A DNA stretch of 64,000 nt from the NCBI GenBank assembly GCA_963575745.1, contig CAUYUJ010015940.1, positions 62,001 to 126,000 on the forward strand. Direction: 5' to 3'. The notes below the pieces were generated by a model. It had not been told where the DNA came from, ran no database searches, and saw nothing but the letters and a program-made list of their open reading frames with translations. The stretch is from Prorocentrum cordatum. Taxonomy: Eukaryota > Sar > Dinophyceae > Prorocentrales > Prorocentraceae. Positions 32,653 to 43,467 of the stretch are shown piece after piece. Within the stretch, counting starts at the first letter, position 1; each line of letters opens with the position of its first letter. The translations under genes and the position numbers were made by a program.

Positions 32653-33828
32653 GAAAAAAGAAGCCCGAGGTCACGCGGTGAACATCCCCCATCTCTGCCT
32701 CTGGGCGGAGGGCCAATCGCTGGAGACCGTCGATGCATCCTCTGAAGCCGATCTCCTCGTAGTCCCCCGCGGCTCGCGGCCGCTGGCGGGGGGTCTGCGC
32801 CCCCCCCCCCCCCCTCCCGCGCCGCCCCCCCCCGCGGCCGCGGCCGCGGCCGCGGGCGGGCTTCCTGCGGCGTTGGCGCTGGCCCTTCTGTTGCCCACTG
32901 GCCCTTGCCCTTGCATTTGCCGCCATTGCGCTGCAAGGACAGCCGAAGCACTGAGTTCTTCGGCTGTCCTTCCACATCCGCGTCTGCTTCCCTCTTGGGC
33001 GGGGGCAGGCCCCGCGGTGCAATCGCCATCTTTCACGCGGCGCGGGCCAGGACGGCGGCGGCGCGCGCGCATCTGAAACCCCCCAAAGATTGAGCCTGAA
33101 AGCCACCGGGGGGCGCAGCCTAGGCATGAGACTCGCGGGCCGGGTGGCCCCAGCAACTTCAATCTTTGCAGCGCGCCCCGCGACCCCCCGCGACCCTCGC
33201 GACATGTCGCAAACGAGGTCAGGCACCATGGGCATTGATTCGCCGCCACTAGGCTGGGGATCCGTGGAAGACATCTGCGCGACACTCCCGCGCGCTGCCA
33301 ACGCCGCCGCCGCGGCGAATTTTGCCCCGCGCGCCTGCCCCCCCCCCCCGAACCACGCCAATACTGAGCGAAGAACTTGTCTCCCGCTATTATCCCTGGT
33401 AGCGCGGTGCTCCAGGCGCGCATGCTGGGGTCTGTTCCAACCCGCGCTTCCAAATCCATCGTGCCCATCTGAAACATTGAAATGTTTAACTGCCTCTGCG
33501 AGCGCCAGCCTGCCACGTTCTCGCTGACCTCTTCCAGCGCCTGAAAATCATTGACCGCCTGCTTTGCCCGCGGCGTCGACATCTCACAGGCCCACCCTTG
33601 TTCCAAACTCCTCGTCTCGCACAGGCAGTGCAAATTCGACGTTCCAAATGCTGCGAATGCACTGCCGAAATCCTCTGGATGTTTCACCCATTGCCTGCGC
33701 CACCGTAGCCGGCGCATCCTCGGCGCTGTAGCACAGCGCGGCATCCCCCAATGTTTGAACACCTTTTTGTTGGCGCAGCACCTAGTCGCGCCACCCTCTC
33801 GAGTCCAACTCGTTCTGCACCCAGCCAT
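32653..33828 (-). pseudogene. LINE Y, post-RT region with zinc-finger motif
   Basis: From 33828 the frame gives MAGCRTSWTREGG, RRLRWRRQWVKHPEDFGSA, and ARVGTDPSM, all with counterparts in LINE X. The reading then changes frame at a C-rich run (about 33336-33350), giving ARGAKFAAAAALAARGS, and the finger NQCPWCLTSFAT appears near 33210 in the first frame. A second C-rich run at about 32798-32812 interrupts the glycine-rich linker. RT motifs themselves are absent, so this copy is 5'-truncated, with its break at about 33830 beside a purine tract. Confidence 0.5.
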
Positions 33829-33867
33829 TCATCTCGAAATCATCGCCGCAACACTGTCAAGCGTGCG

Positions 33868-33975
33868 GAGGGGGGGGGGGAGAGGAGATGAGAAGGGGGG
33901 AGAGGAGAGAAGAGGAGAGGAGAGGAGGAGAGGAGAGGAGAGGAGAGGACAGGAAAAGGAAAGGAGAGGAGACGC
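33868..33975. repeat. Polypurine GGAGA tract
   Basis: GGGGGGGGGAGAGGAGATG onwards, GAGAGG repeats. It bounds LINE Y. Confidence 0.9.
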
Positions 33976-34059
33976 GGCTCGTTGTCTGTTTAAAACGAGG
34001 ACCCAACGCCACAGGACGGTTGGGACAATTACCCTAGACGCACCAAGCCCTCGTCTCAG

Positions 34060-34945
34060 CGCGAGGCGAATAAATACAAGAACGCCCCCTGCAGCGGAAC
34101 ACGCCGACGGACGTGCACGACCTGCGCCGCCCCCCCCTCCGCCGCGCCACCCGAGAACCCGCGAAACAGGCGATGTCTGCGCCGTTCGCAGTTTCAGCGA
34201 GAGCCGCCGAGTCACGCTCGACGGCCGCCTCCGATGGATCTCGCGGGGTCGGACGAGAGCGCCGAAAGTTGCGCAGTTCACGGCCCGCTAAAAGACCGCG
34301 AAGTCCCGCGCGACTACCGCCTCCGCTGCGCCTCGCAGGCGCCCACGAAGGCGGGGGCAATTGCGCGGCTCACAACCTCCAAAGGACCGCGAAGTCTCGC
34401 GTGACAACCGCCTCCGCGGCACCTCACAGGCGCCCACGAAGGCGGGGACATTTGCGCAGTTCGCAGACCCCCAAGGATCTCCGAAGTCTCGCGTGACTGC
34501 CGCCTCCACTGGACCTCCCAGTGTCCACGCAAGTGGCGAAACCTGCGCAGTTCGCAGTTCCCGTGGGAGCCGTGAGATCTCGCGTGACTACTGCCTCCGG
34601 TGGACCTCCCAGGAGCCCGCGAAACTGGCGACCGCCGCGCAGTTCGCAGCCCCCGCGGGAGCCGCGAGGGCTCAAATGGACCCCCGGTGCCATCGCCGCC
34701 GCCGTGCCCCCAAGAGCCCGCGAATGTGGCGACGCTTGCGCAGGTCTCACAAACCGAAGGAGCCGCGAGGTCCCCAACGGATGGTCGCTGCCCTCGCTTC
34801 CGCCGTGCCTCCCAAGCGCGCGCGAAAGTGGCGACCGTTGCCCAGTTCGCAGCACCCGCGGGAGCAGCGAGGTCTCAAATTGATCCCGCTGCCCTCACCT
34901 CCGCCGCGCCCCCCGCTCGCAACGCCCAATCGGCCCAGGGCCAGT
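34060..34945. repeat. ~100-bp satellite, array 1
   Basis: About eight to nine diverged units with GCGCAGTTCGCAG, CCGCGAGGTCTC, GCGTGACTACCGCCTCC and GAGCCCGCGAAA. The same family forms array 2 (35745-36245) and array 3 (61915-62200). Arginine/alanine-rich frames are repeat translations. Confidence 0.8.
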
Positions 34946-34965
34946 CCTGATGCAGCGCGCGGGGG

Positions 34966-35745
34966 TCAACATGCACGGCGGTGATTCTTTTGGAATGCCA
35001 CCGTGAAAATCCGGGGAACATCGCAGCGCCAGCGCTTTCGTTCGCCCGGGCAGGCCACGCCGGCGCCGCCGCGCCGGGGAGAGGGGGGGAAGGGGGGGGA
35101 GGGGAGGAATGGGGTGCAGCGAGGGCAGAAACGGCGATCGACCAGTCCATCTCTGCCTCGGCTTGCCACGCTGGCAACGATGGACGATGTAAGAATGGGT
35201 CGCGAATGTGCGCCAGCACCCAATAGGCGGCCATCTGCGCGACTAGCGGCGCCGATCCGGAATCGACGGAGCGCAGCGACCCGCCTCTGGCGAGCTGCCG
35301 CACCTGGCTCCACTCCTGCACAGGGGTGCCGCTGGAGCGCGGCCTCCAGTCTTGTTTCCATGCGACGCCTTGTGGTCTGCCAATTTTCGTCATCAAAGCG
35401 AATCAGACCCACTACTTTGCGAAGTGCTTTTCTTTGGACAGCGCCCGACAACGTGCCAATCTGTCCCGACGTCACCGGCGTCGTGGATAAGCTGTAGCAG
35501 ACAGCAGGAGTGACAGCGCTGTGGAAGAGCTTGAGGCAAAACCGATGAGGAATCTTAAGGTTCAGCGAGGTCCGTGCTAAGTTTAGGAACTTCATCCGCC
35601 CGCAAGCAAAACGGCGATACAATTTGCACTGCCCTCTCCGCCGGAAGTCTCCAGGGAGCAGACGCTCGAAGTACTCGCGCGTTGCCTCGCATCGCAAAAT
35701 CTCCACCATGCATTTTCCAGCATCAACCAGAGAAGGAGCATCGCT
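34966..35745 (-). pseudogene. LINE RT thumb/C-terminal fragment between satellite arrays
   Basis: The minus-strand frame from about 35720 reads MVEILRCEATREYFERLLPG, then LKIPHRFCLKLFHSAVTPAV, QRKALRKVVGLIRFDDENWQ and TRRRMETRLEAAL. This is the region after the RT palm in dinoflagellate LINEs (leucine-rich segment, TP-x-V-x-Y, QR-x-LR-x-VVG). Around 35340 the better reading moves to the next frame (PLVAQMAAYWVLAHIRD). Palm motifs are absent. It sits precisely between two arrays of the same satellite, so either it inserted into a satellite or the satellite grew around it. I group it with LINE Z by position only. Confidence 0.6.
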
Positions 35746-36245
35746 GCCCGAAACCAACGAAATCGGCGACGGCTGCGCAGTCCGCGGCACCCGAAGGAAC
35801 AGCTGCCCTCACCTCCGCTTTGCCCCCAAAGAGCCCACGAAAAAAGTGACGCTTGCGCGGCGCGAAGCACCCGAGGGAGCCGCGTGGTTTCAAATGGGCC
35901 CTCGCTGCCCTCACGTCCGCCGCGCCGCCCTGGAGCCCGCGAAACTGGCGACCGCCGCGCAATTCGCGCAAACGGAGGGGGCCGCGAGGTCTCGAATGAA
36001 ACCCCGGCTGCGCACGCCTCCGACGCGCCCCCCAGGAGCCCGCGAAAGCGGCGGCGGCGCGCAGTTCACAGCGCCACGGAGCAGCCAGGTCTCAAATGGA
36101 CCCCCGCTGCCCCCGCCTCCGCCGCGCCCCCCAGGGGCCCAAGAAAGCGGCAACAGCTGTGCACTTCGCAGCGCCCGAGGAACAGCGAGGTCTCACATGC
36201 ACCCCCCCCTGCCCTCGCCTCCGCCGCGCCCTCCTCTTCGAGGTT
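35745..36245. repeat. ~100-bp satellite, array 2
   Basis: About five units with GAGCCCGCGAAAC/GCGGC, CCGCGAGGTCTC and TCAAATGGACCCCCGCTGCC. Same family as array 1. Confidence 0.8.
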
Positions 36246-36660
36246 CGGAGGCGCGCCATTGCTTTCCTTCTTGAACCCTGAGATCCAGCCGCGCGCAGTC
36301 CGAGCGATCCGGTCGCTGGCGCTCCAGGGCGGCCGGTTTTTGTTTCCCCCCGCCGCCCCCTGCCGATCCACTTCGCCAACTCATTGGGGCCAATGTCATC
36401 GTACTTATCATGGTTCTCGCTCTTGGCCGCGAGGGTCTCGGCGCCTGGGCCCCACTCGGCGCCCATCTTCGCTCCGTCGAAAAAGCTCGCCTCGTAGAAG
36501 GCCCCCCCCCCCCCCCCCCCCACTGGCAATCCCCGAAATTAACTTCTTCTGCCCGAAAAGCATCCAAGGCGAACGCGGGGTATGTTTCTGCCCGACGCCG
36601 CGCCGACACGGCGCGGAGCTTCGCCAACATCGTCGGCGACGCGTTGGTTTTGCCAGGAGA
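36246..36660 (-). pseudogene. Protein-like ORF split by a C20/G20 run
   Basis: Upstream of the run, the minus-strand frame reads LAKLRAVSARRRAETYPAFA and DAFRAEEVNFGDC. After it, in the next frame, FYEASFFDGAKMGAEWGPGA and DKYDDIGPNELAKWIGRGR. Both have ordinary composition and read as one protein, but the homopolymer at 36502-36521 (20 C on the plus strand) puts them out of frame. Position between the LINE Z endonuclease-like region and the RT fragment suggests a LINE polyprotein segment. No domain named. Confidence 0.4.
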
Positions 36661-36669
36661 GCTCCGCGG

Positions 36670-36699
36670 CGCTCTCTCTCTCTCTCTTTCTTTATATTT

Positions 36700-36730
<31 letters not shown>

Positions 36731-36757
36731 TTTTTCTCTCTCTGTTTCTCTCTCTCT

Positions 36758-36812
<55 letters not shown>

Positions 36813-36852
36813 TCTCTCTAGATATACAACATACATATATATATATATATAT

Positions 36853-36888
<36 letters not shown>

Positions 36889-37110
36889 CTATCCCTCTCT
36901 ATCTCTCTCAATTTATCTCCCTCTCTCTCTCTCTCCCTCTCTCAATCTCTCTCCCCCTCTCTCTATCTCTCTCTGTCTCTCTCTCTCTCTCTCTCTGTCT
37001 CCCTCTCTCTGTATCTCTCTATATTTTTTTGTCTCTCTCTCTCTCTCTCTCCCTCTCTCTCCTTCTCTCTCTCTCTCTCTCTCTCTCTCCCCCTCGCTCT
37101 TCCCCTCTCA
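36670..37110. repeat. CT microsatellite with an AT core
   Basis: About 440 bp of CTCT with TTT variants, plus TA repeats at about 36834-36890. Confidence 0.95.
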
Positions 37111-37119
37111 GGAAATCAA

Positions 37120-37495
37120 TGCGTCAGCGTTCCCCCTGCGTTCCTCTCGCGCGAAGCAGGGCCATTCTTCTGTCACGAACAGCTGCCGCAGCATCGCCCA
37201 GTCTGCGTTTGTCCTGCCTGACACACGCGCCTAAATCTTCTCGAGTTGCACCGGTCCACGCTGCCCGAGCCTCGCCAGGTGCACCAGCCCCATCGCTTCA
37301 CTTCAATTGCTTTCCGCCCCCCCCATCTTCCCGTCCAAGCAGGCAAAGAGGTCGGGTCGCCCAGTGCCCTCGCTGAGGCAAACCACGCGGCAAACACGGT
37401 CAAGCAACTGATTTTTTTCTTTTCTTTTTTTGTGACCGCCGTGCAACCCCCCCGCTGCAATATCCAGCGCCAAGTCTACTGGGGCATGCGCCCCC
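37120..37495 (-). other. LINE Z linker, unassigned
   Basis: Minus-strand frames here are open and of mixed composition but hold no motif. A degenerate partial match to the recurrent sequence (GTGCCCTCGCT) lies near 37363. Confidence 0.35.
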
Positions 37496-38470
37496 TCACT
37501 CTGGTGAATTGCAGCCTCGTGGCCGCGGTCCGTAAGGCTCACGCATGTGCTTACTGCTGGGAAGGCGACCGTCGGCATGGTTTGGCGGCCCACTTTGCCG
37601 GTCGCCCCCGCCGACGGGGGCGACCGGCAAAGCGGGCCAACGCCGGGCCAATGCTGCAGCAGGTCGCACCCGCAGATAACGCACCAACTTGGCAACATTC
37701 TCGGAATCAGAACCTCTTCTCGTTTCCTGCGTTGGCATAGTGTTGTCCGATGGTGTGCCCCCCAAGTCGGCTTACGAGGCCGCCGGGTGCCCGAAATCGT
37801 CCATTTTGGCTGTTGATGTCGCCACCTATGGTTATCGTATATCCCCGTCCTGGTACACTCCATCCAATCCGTCATTCGGGTCGCAATATCTCGGTAGATC
37901 GCCGCATCTGTCGGTGCAGGAGATGCAGTACAGAAACATGTATAAACTGTCCACGGTTGCATCATGATGCCTGGTGTCCCACCCTGGATGGGGGACGGGG
38001 GCAAGTAAATGCCCCTGAAAGTTTCTCTGGGGATGCGATTCGCTATTAAAATCGAATTACCACACGTGGCAACGCAACAGATGCCCCGCTTCGGGCTCCG
38101 AACTGCATCCACGCAGTGGCTGGGTAGTCACATCGCCGTGCCCCCCTCTGCCCCCGCAAACTTCTTTGCCCCATTCAATAATATGATACACCATCGTTTG
38201 TGCCCCAGGCTGGTGTCTTCCATTCGCTCCATCGTCGACGCAGCAAGTGGGTTGCGCATCGCTATCTTCACTCGAAAACAACCAAAGAGCAGCATATGTC
38301 TCATGGGTCGAGGTGCATCCCACCCACCAGCACCTTGCCGCGGGTAGCAGAAGCGGACCAAGGTTGCGCGAGCGGAACTGCGCGCCTTTCTCGCGGATAG
38401 GAAATGATTCGCCCCCCCCCCCCGCGGCAGCCCACCAGCCGCGGGAGGGAGAGGAGGCGCAGAAGGAGAA
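37496..38470 (-). pseudogene. LINE Z, endonuclease-like (EEP) region
   Basis: On the minus strand a frame gives AAIYRDIATRMTDWMECTRT near 37880. Immediately after, in the next frame, GYTITIGGDINSQNGRF near 37830 carries the GGDIN motif expected of EEP nucleases (catalytic Asp and Asn). The frameshift is in a run of four G. Further upstream, WVGCTSTHETYAALWLFSSE near 38310 may hold the catalytic Glu region, and MVYHIIEWGKEVCGG follows near 38180. The paralogous motif is at 27165 in LINE X. The fold as a whole cannot be confirmed by eye. Confidence 0.5.
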
Positions 38471-38484
38471 GGAAGAGGCCGAGC

Positions 38485-38570
38485 GCGCGCGGCGCCGACG
38501 CGAAAGCCCCATTTTGAAAATCAACCGGAATCCATCCGCGCAGCCGCTTGAAGCTACAAAAATCATGAAC
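38485..38570 (-). repeat. Diverged single unit of the 82-bp repeat
   Basis: Minus-strand TTTTCAAAATGGGGCTTTCG followed by CGGCGCCGCGCGCG resembles the units at 7-10 kb. Confidence 0.5.
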
Positions 38571-38699
38571 ATTCGGCGGGAAGGCTCTGGCGAATCGCCT
38601 AGCCCGCCGCGCCGACACGTCTGGCGGGCATCACTACAAAGAAGGGAGTGGAGGTCGCAGGGGATGATCTTGAAACGGCCCAGGAACATTCAGAAGGGT

Positions 38700-39759
38700 G
38701 TTTTTTTGGTATTGGGGGGGGGCCTCGTTGAAGTCTGACCTCTCGGTTATCCGCGGCTCTCTGCGGCGCCCAGCTCACCCCCGCGAGAGGCCCAAGCCAA
38801 GTCCGAAGACTCGGCGGAGGCCAACCAGTCAGCGCGGCCCGCCCCGGCCGGCTGCCCCAGCTGCGCAGCATCGACGGCGCCGGGCTGGCCGGCGCGGCGG
38901 GGCCGCCCACCGGGCCGCCCGGGCGCGCAGGGCCGCGGAGCTCCGCGGGCCCCAGGCTGCCCACTGCAGCCCCGGGCTGCCCCGCCCCCGCGCGCCCAGC
39001 ATCACCGCGCCCCCGGGCAGCTCGGCCCGCCAGGCTCGGCCACTGAAGCGGCGCCCCGCGAGCCGCCCAATCCTCCGGGCGCCAGCCGCGCATCCGCCGC
39101 CCCGGGCTGGGCGCCGGCGCCGCTGTCGCCGCCGAAGAGCGCCGCGTCGTCGTCCGCCCTCGCCAGCTCCGGCGAGCAGCTACGGGGCGTCGCTGTCCTC
39201 CCCGGGCCAGGCGCACTCCCTGCAGCCAGGCGGCCACTCGGGGCCGCGGAGCTCCGACGGCCCCAGGCAGCCGGATTCGGTCGGCGCCAGGCCAAGGGCG
39301 CGAGGTCGGCGCTGTCCGCCCCGGCCAGTGGCGTCGGGCAGTCGCGCAGCGTCGACAGCGCCAAGCTAGCCGCCGCGCCAAGGGCCCCCCCCGGCCCCGG
39401 CCGAGGGGCAGCCGGCGATCGGGCCGGGACCGAAGGCGCCCTGGCCCGACCCCCCGCCACCCCCCAGGCACGCGTCGGGGGCCCCCAGGCCCCCGCCGAA
39501 GCGCGGCGGGAGAATGGCCAGGGCCGTCGGCGCCCTGGCCCCCAGCCTCCAAGGCCGCGGCCCCCGCGTCCGCCACGCTCGCAACGCCGCCGCAGCGGCG
39601 CCCTCGGCCGGCTTCGCACTGCCCCCCAAACAGAACAAGAGGCGGGGGGCAAGCGGGCCGGGCGCGCAGGATTGAAGGGCGAGTCGACGACATCTGCCAG
39701 AAACGCCTCCGCCGGCAGCCGCGCCAGCCGCCTCCGGGAAAAGCGCGCCCGCGTCGTCG
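38700..39759 (-). other. GC-rich region 3' of the decayed reverse transcriptase
   Basis: Very GC-rich. Long frames in several phases are expected from the composition. I see no motif; it may be the 3' untranslated part of the element. Confidence 0.4.
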
Positions 39760-42150
39760 CGGGCGACGCGCGGGCCGCAAGCCAACGCCATGCGAGCCGC
39801 ACGGCGCCAGATGGCGGCGCCGATGGCAGCGCGGGCCCGCGCGGCAGGGGCAAGCGAGGGCGCGCCCAGGCGCCGGCCCGCAGCGGCTGCCATGGACGCG
39901 ACCGCAGCCGCCGCGTCCTCACGGGGCGCCCCCACGTCGTCCAGACGAGGGGCCGGTAGGCGATCCCGTCGGCTGCCTGGGCGGGCAGGTGCGGCGCGCA
40001 CTTACCGACCTTGCCGTTCACGTGCGTCGCGGCCGCGTCCTCGCCGGCCCCGGCTGCGCGCGGCGCCGCGATGCCCACGTCGAGGGCCGGCGGCCGGCCG
40101 AGCGAGGCCGCGGTCAGCGCGTCGGCCGGGCGGAGCAGCGGCGCGGCCTCGAGTAGACCCACAACTTCCTTCTGCGCATGACCGTCGGACAAGGGCACCA
40201 ACGCCGGGAGCCCGTCGCGAACCCTGTCGTGGCCGCGCGTAGACTCCCCTGGAGCGCAGCAGACAGCATGCGCTGGGTCGACGCCCCGCTCCGCGTCGCA
40301 TCGGGAGCACGCGCCGGGGGCCGCGTGGACCGGGGCGCCAATCCGCAGGCGCGCCGCAACCGGCACTCCTCATGGAGGAGCGCCAGAGCCCCACAGAGTT
40401 CCCAGAGCCAGCCATGGTCGGTCCCAGGGGACCGCAGGTCGCGGAGAAGCGCTAGGCCCGCCACGTCGCGCCGCCCCGCCAGCGCCTCCTCCACGACCTC
40501 GACGCGGCCTCGAGCCACGAGGTCAGCCAGCCGCGCCTGGAGGCCCGGCACGACCCCAGGGCGCTCGAAATCGCCCGCGCCAGGCGGCGCCAGGAGCGCA
40601 TCGGCGCTAGCCGGCGGTGGAGGGCCTGGAGGGGAAGACAGCAGCGCCCGGCCCGCGAGCTGCGCTGCCCGCGCCAGCGCCGCCGTCGCGCCTGCCCGGA
40701 GGTTCCGGGCCGCCGCCTCCGCAGCCGAGGCGGGGAGCTCCGCCTGCCAAGCTTCCAACGCGCCAGCCGAAGTGGAACCCCAGTGCGCCAGCAAGGCCTC
40801 GCGCCACGGCTCCGGCATCGCACCCAAGACCTCCTCAGCAAGGCCCCGCGCCTCCACGCGGCTCGCGAGGAATGCCAGTGGCGGAGGGCGACGGACCAGC
40901 GGAGGCCGAACCCTCCGCCCCTGGCCACGCACGCGGCTCGATCCACCGCTTCGGGCGGCAGAGGTCCCCCGAGCGCGCCGCCCGACACCCGGGCCTGCTG
41001 CGCATCGAAAGAAGCCAAGCTGGCCAACGGCACCTCCGGCCCCGCCGCCCGCAGCAGATGGGCAATCTGGCGCGCGTTGGCCGAGGTCCGCGGGAAGGCT
41101 AGCTCCGCCCAGGGGTCGCCCAAGCGCCAAGGCCGCGCAAGTGGAATCAACAGCCGCCGTGGCCTGCGCCAGCTGCTCCGCGAGAGTGGCGCCGGCGATC
41201 TCCACTCCGAGGACTCTGCCCGCCGGCGCCCCATGGGGCGGGGAGCTGGCAAGCGGCCGCGACGACGCCATCTGCCCAGCCCGGCGGGGCCTGGTCGGCC
41301 CCAGGACCGCCCCCGACCAACCGCGCCACCCATCAGGGGCCAGCCAGGCGCTGCCACGAGCAGCTAGGGCTGCGTCGAAGGCTGCGAGTTAAACAGCCAC
41401 GTGGGCAAACGAGAGCAGGACCTGGCCATCGCCCATGCACCGGCCGCCCCACACCCAACCGGCCGCAGCTTCCACCGCGCGGCGCCCAGCGGCCTGGCAG
41501 TCGAGCAGGACGAGGCCGCAGTGCGCCAGGCCAAGCGGGCCCCCCTGCTCCGCCCCTCGGTCACAGGACTGCCAGCCGCCAGCAGGGGGCTGGATCCTCG
41601 CGGGCCCACCGTGGCACCAAGCTGTTCAGCTTGGCAGCGACGGCGCATGGGCGCCCACAGCCCGGCGCACGGCCGCCCACTCGAAGGAGGGAAATGCGTT
41701 CCGCAAGTCAAGGTCCAAGAGAGCGGCAACCTCGCCCAGAGGCGCGCCCGCTCCCAGACATCGGCGCACGCGCGCCAGCACATCCGCGCCCCCGGGCAGG
41801 CCGACCCCGCACTGTCGATGCGCGAGAAAAAAACGCTGGAGGTGCGTCTTGCTGTCGGCGGCTATATCCCCTTGACCACGACGCGCCGCCAAAGTTCGCC
41901 GACGCGATCGGGCGCGGGGTCTCGGTGCCTGGCTCGCGGAGGAAGACAGCGCGCGAGTCGGTGAGCCAGTGCGCGGACGCAGGGAGGGCGCCGGCAGCCC
42001 CCCGGCGGCGAAGCTCGGCAACCGCCCTGAGGAGCCGATTTTCCGCCGCCCTGCCGCGGCCTTGGAGCGCCCTTGCGCAGAAGGGTGCCGAACGCGAGCC
42101 GGCCAGCAGCGCGAGGTGCGGCGCTCCGATCAGTTGTACAGGTGTGATCC
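39760..42150 (-). pseudogene. Decayed reverse transcriptase with C-terminal restriction-like endonuclease
   Basis: Minus strand, 5' to 3': a fingers segment with LREPGTETPRPI (about 41950), shifting to GELWRRVVVKG; palm motif A DLDLRNAFPSFEW (Asp near 41709); motif B RGAEQGGPLG near 41555; a damaged motif C reading CMGDG near 41435 where a YxDD-like core is expected; then a long helical region to about 40400. A TGA at 41626-41628 and a TAA near 41392 lie in frame. After a shift near 40380 come CSRCDAERGVDPAHAVCC (zinc-binding) and RPADALTAASLGRPPALDVGI with a downstream lysine, the PD-(D/E)xK-like restriction-like endonuclease core (40125-40010). A second shift near 39930 leads to IWRRAARMALACGP near the end. 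The enzyme would nick DNA and prime reverse transcription; this copy is dead. Confidence 0.7.
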
Positions 42151-42158
42151 AGCCGCGC

Positions 42159-42233
42159 AATGCCACGGACATGATGTCGCAGCCCCAACGGGACCCTGCG
42201 GGGGCCCACTGTGACTCAAGAATGCATGCACAA
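42159..42233. repeat. Terminal direct repeat, left
   Basis: Pairs with 44286-44362. In minus-strand sense it is the downstream copy and ends with CATGTCCGTGGCATT. Confidence 0.7.
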
Positions 42234-43467
42234 CCAACTTCTTCCGTCGGCGGCGAGGCAGAGTTAGCTGCGCCAGCGCTAAAGCCACATGGGGGCACCG
42301 AGAAGCGAAGTGGCCAGCGTGCAAGAGCGGGGGGAAGACAGACGAGGCGGCCGCGGAGGGGGTGAGAAAAAGCCACTCAGAGGCGGAAGAGTTCTCACCT
42401 GAGTGTGCTGGCGCGGCCGGCCCCGTCAGCGGGATCCATGGCGGCGGCCGGGCCGCGGCGCCAAGGCACCCACGGGCGATGACGGGGCCCAGTACGCGGA
42501 GACCAAGTGCTGTATTTTCGATGCCGACGAAGTAAGCGAAATACTTGGACGACAATGACATGGCCGCAAGGCCGCCCATTTGGGTGGCACGGGACAAGGC
42601 ACGGCAAGTTCGCGAGCAGTTTAGGTTTGGACTGCAACCAGCAAAATGCTGGGCCCGTGGAGGGGAGCGGGCGGCAAGACCAAGCCCTGGTGCCCAACCG
42701 CAGAGGGAGACTGCAAGCTGCGGCAGCCTCGCGAACGCCATGGCGGCGCGGGGAGGGAGGAGGGGAAAAAAGGGCGGCGGGGAAGGGGGGAAAGGGCGAG
42801 GAGGAGGAGGAGCGCACCGCTGGTAAGGAGATCCCCGCAGGCGGAGCGGCAGCGCCGGTGCCGGCGCCCGCCTGGGCGGTTGGCAAGCGGCCCGCGCACG
42901 GTGCTGCTGCGAACGTCTGCGCGCAGCCCCGGGTGGCAGGCCAGGGTAGCTGAAGCGCGCCCTGAGCTGCCCAGTAGGGGGCTGCGGAACGGGCTTGCCT
43001 AGAACAAAACTGCGGCCAGCCGTGAGGCCGCGCGCTGCCGGGGTGGACAGTGCGGGCCAGGACTACGGGCACCTACTCAGTGCGGAAGCTGTTCAAAAGA
43101 AGCGGCCGAAACCGTAGGGAACCGCGGGTTGCCGGGGTGGGCAGCACGCGGCCAGGGCCCCCTATCGGCGCGAAATCATGTATGAAAGGAACCAGCGGAG
43201 GGGAAGGTGCCACGCGCCGCCTGGGTGGTTGGCGCGTGGCATCTAGGGCCGCCAGGCGACTCAGAGGGCGATGAGGGGGCTGCACTGATGTGGCTGGGCG
43301 CCCCGCACTGTTCTGGGTGCGCTGCTGACTGGGCGAGGGCAGCGTGGGGGAGACCATTGTCTGCGCCATGGCCGAAGGGTTCTGGGCTGAACAGTGGCGA
43401 CACCACGTCCGGTTCCCGGCTGGAGGGCACCAGCTGGGTGCCCTGGTCTGGCCTTGGAGCAGAATTC

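Noticed and set aside
37795-37812. CCATTTTGGCT, resembling the dinoflagellate spliced leader
   Set aside because: Only 11 bases match and they encode the NSQNGR part of the endonuclease-like motif on the other strand. No adjacent CAAG or repeated leader.
38599-39780. 393-codon minus-strand ORF
   Set aside because: GC-rich sequence with few stops in any phase; Arg/Gly/Ala/Pro-rich and without a motif.
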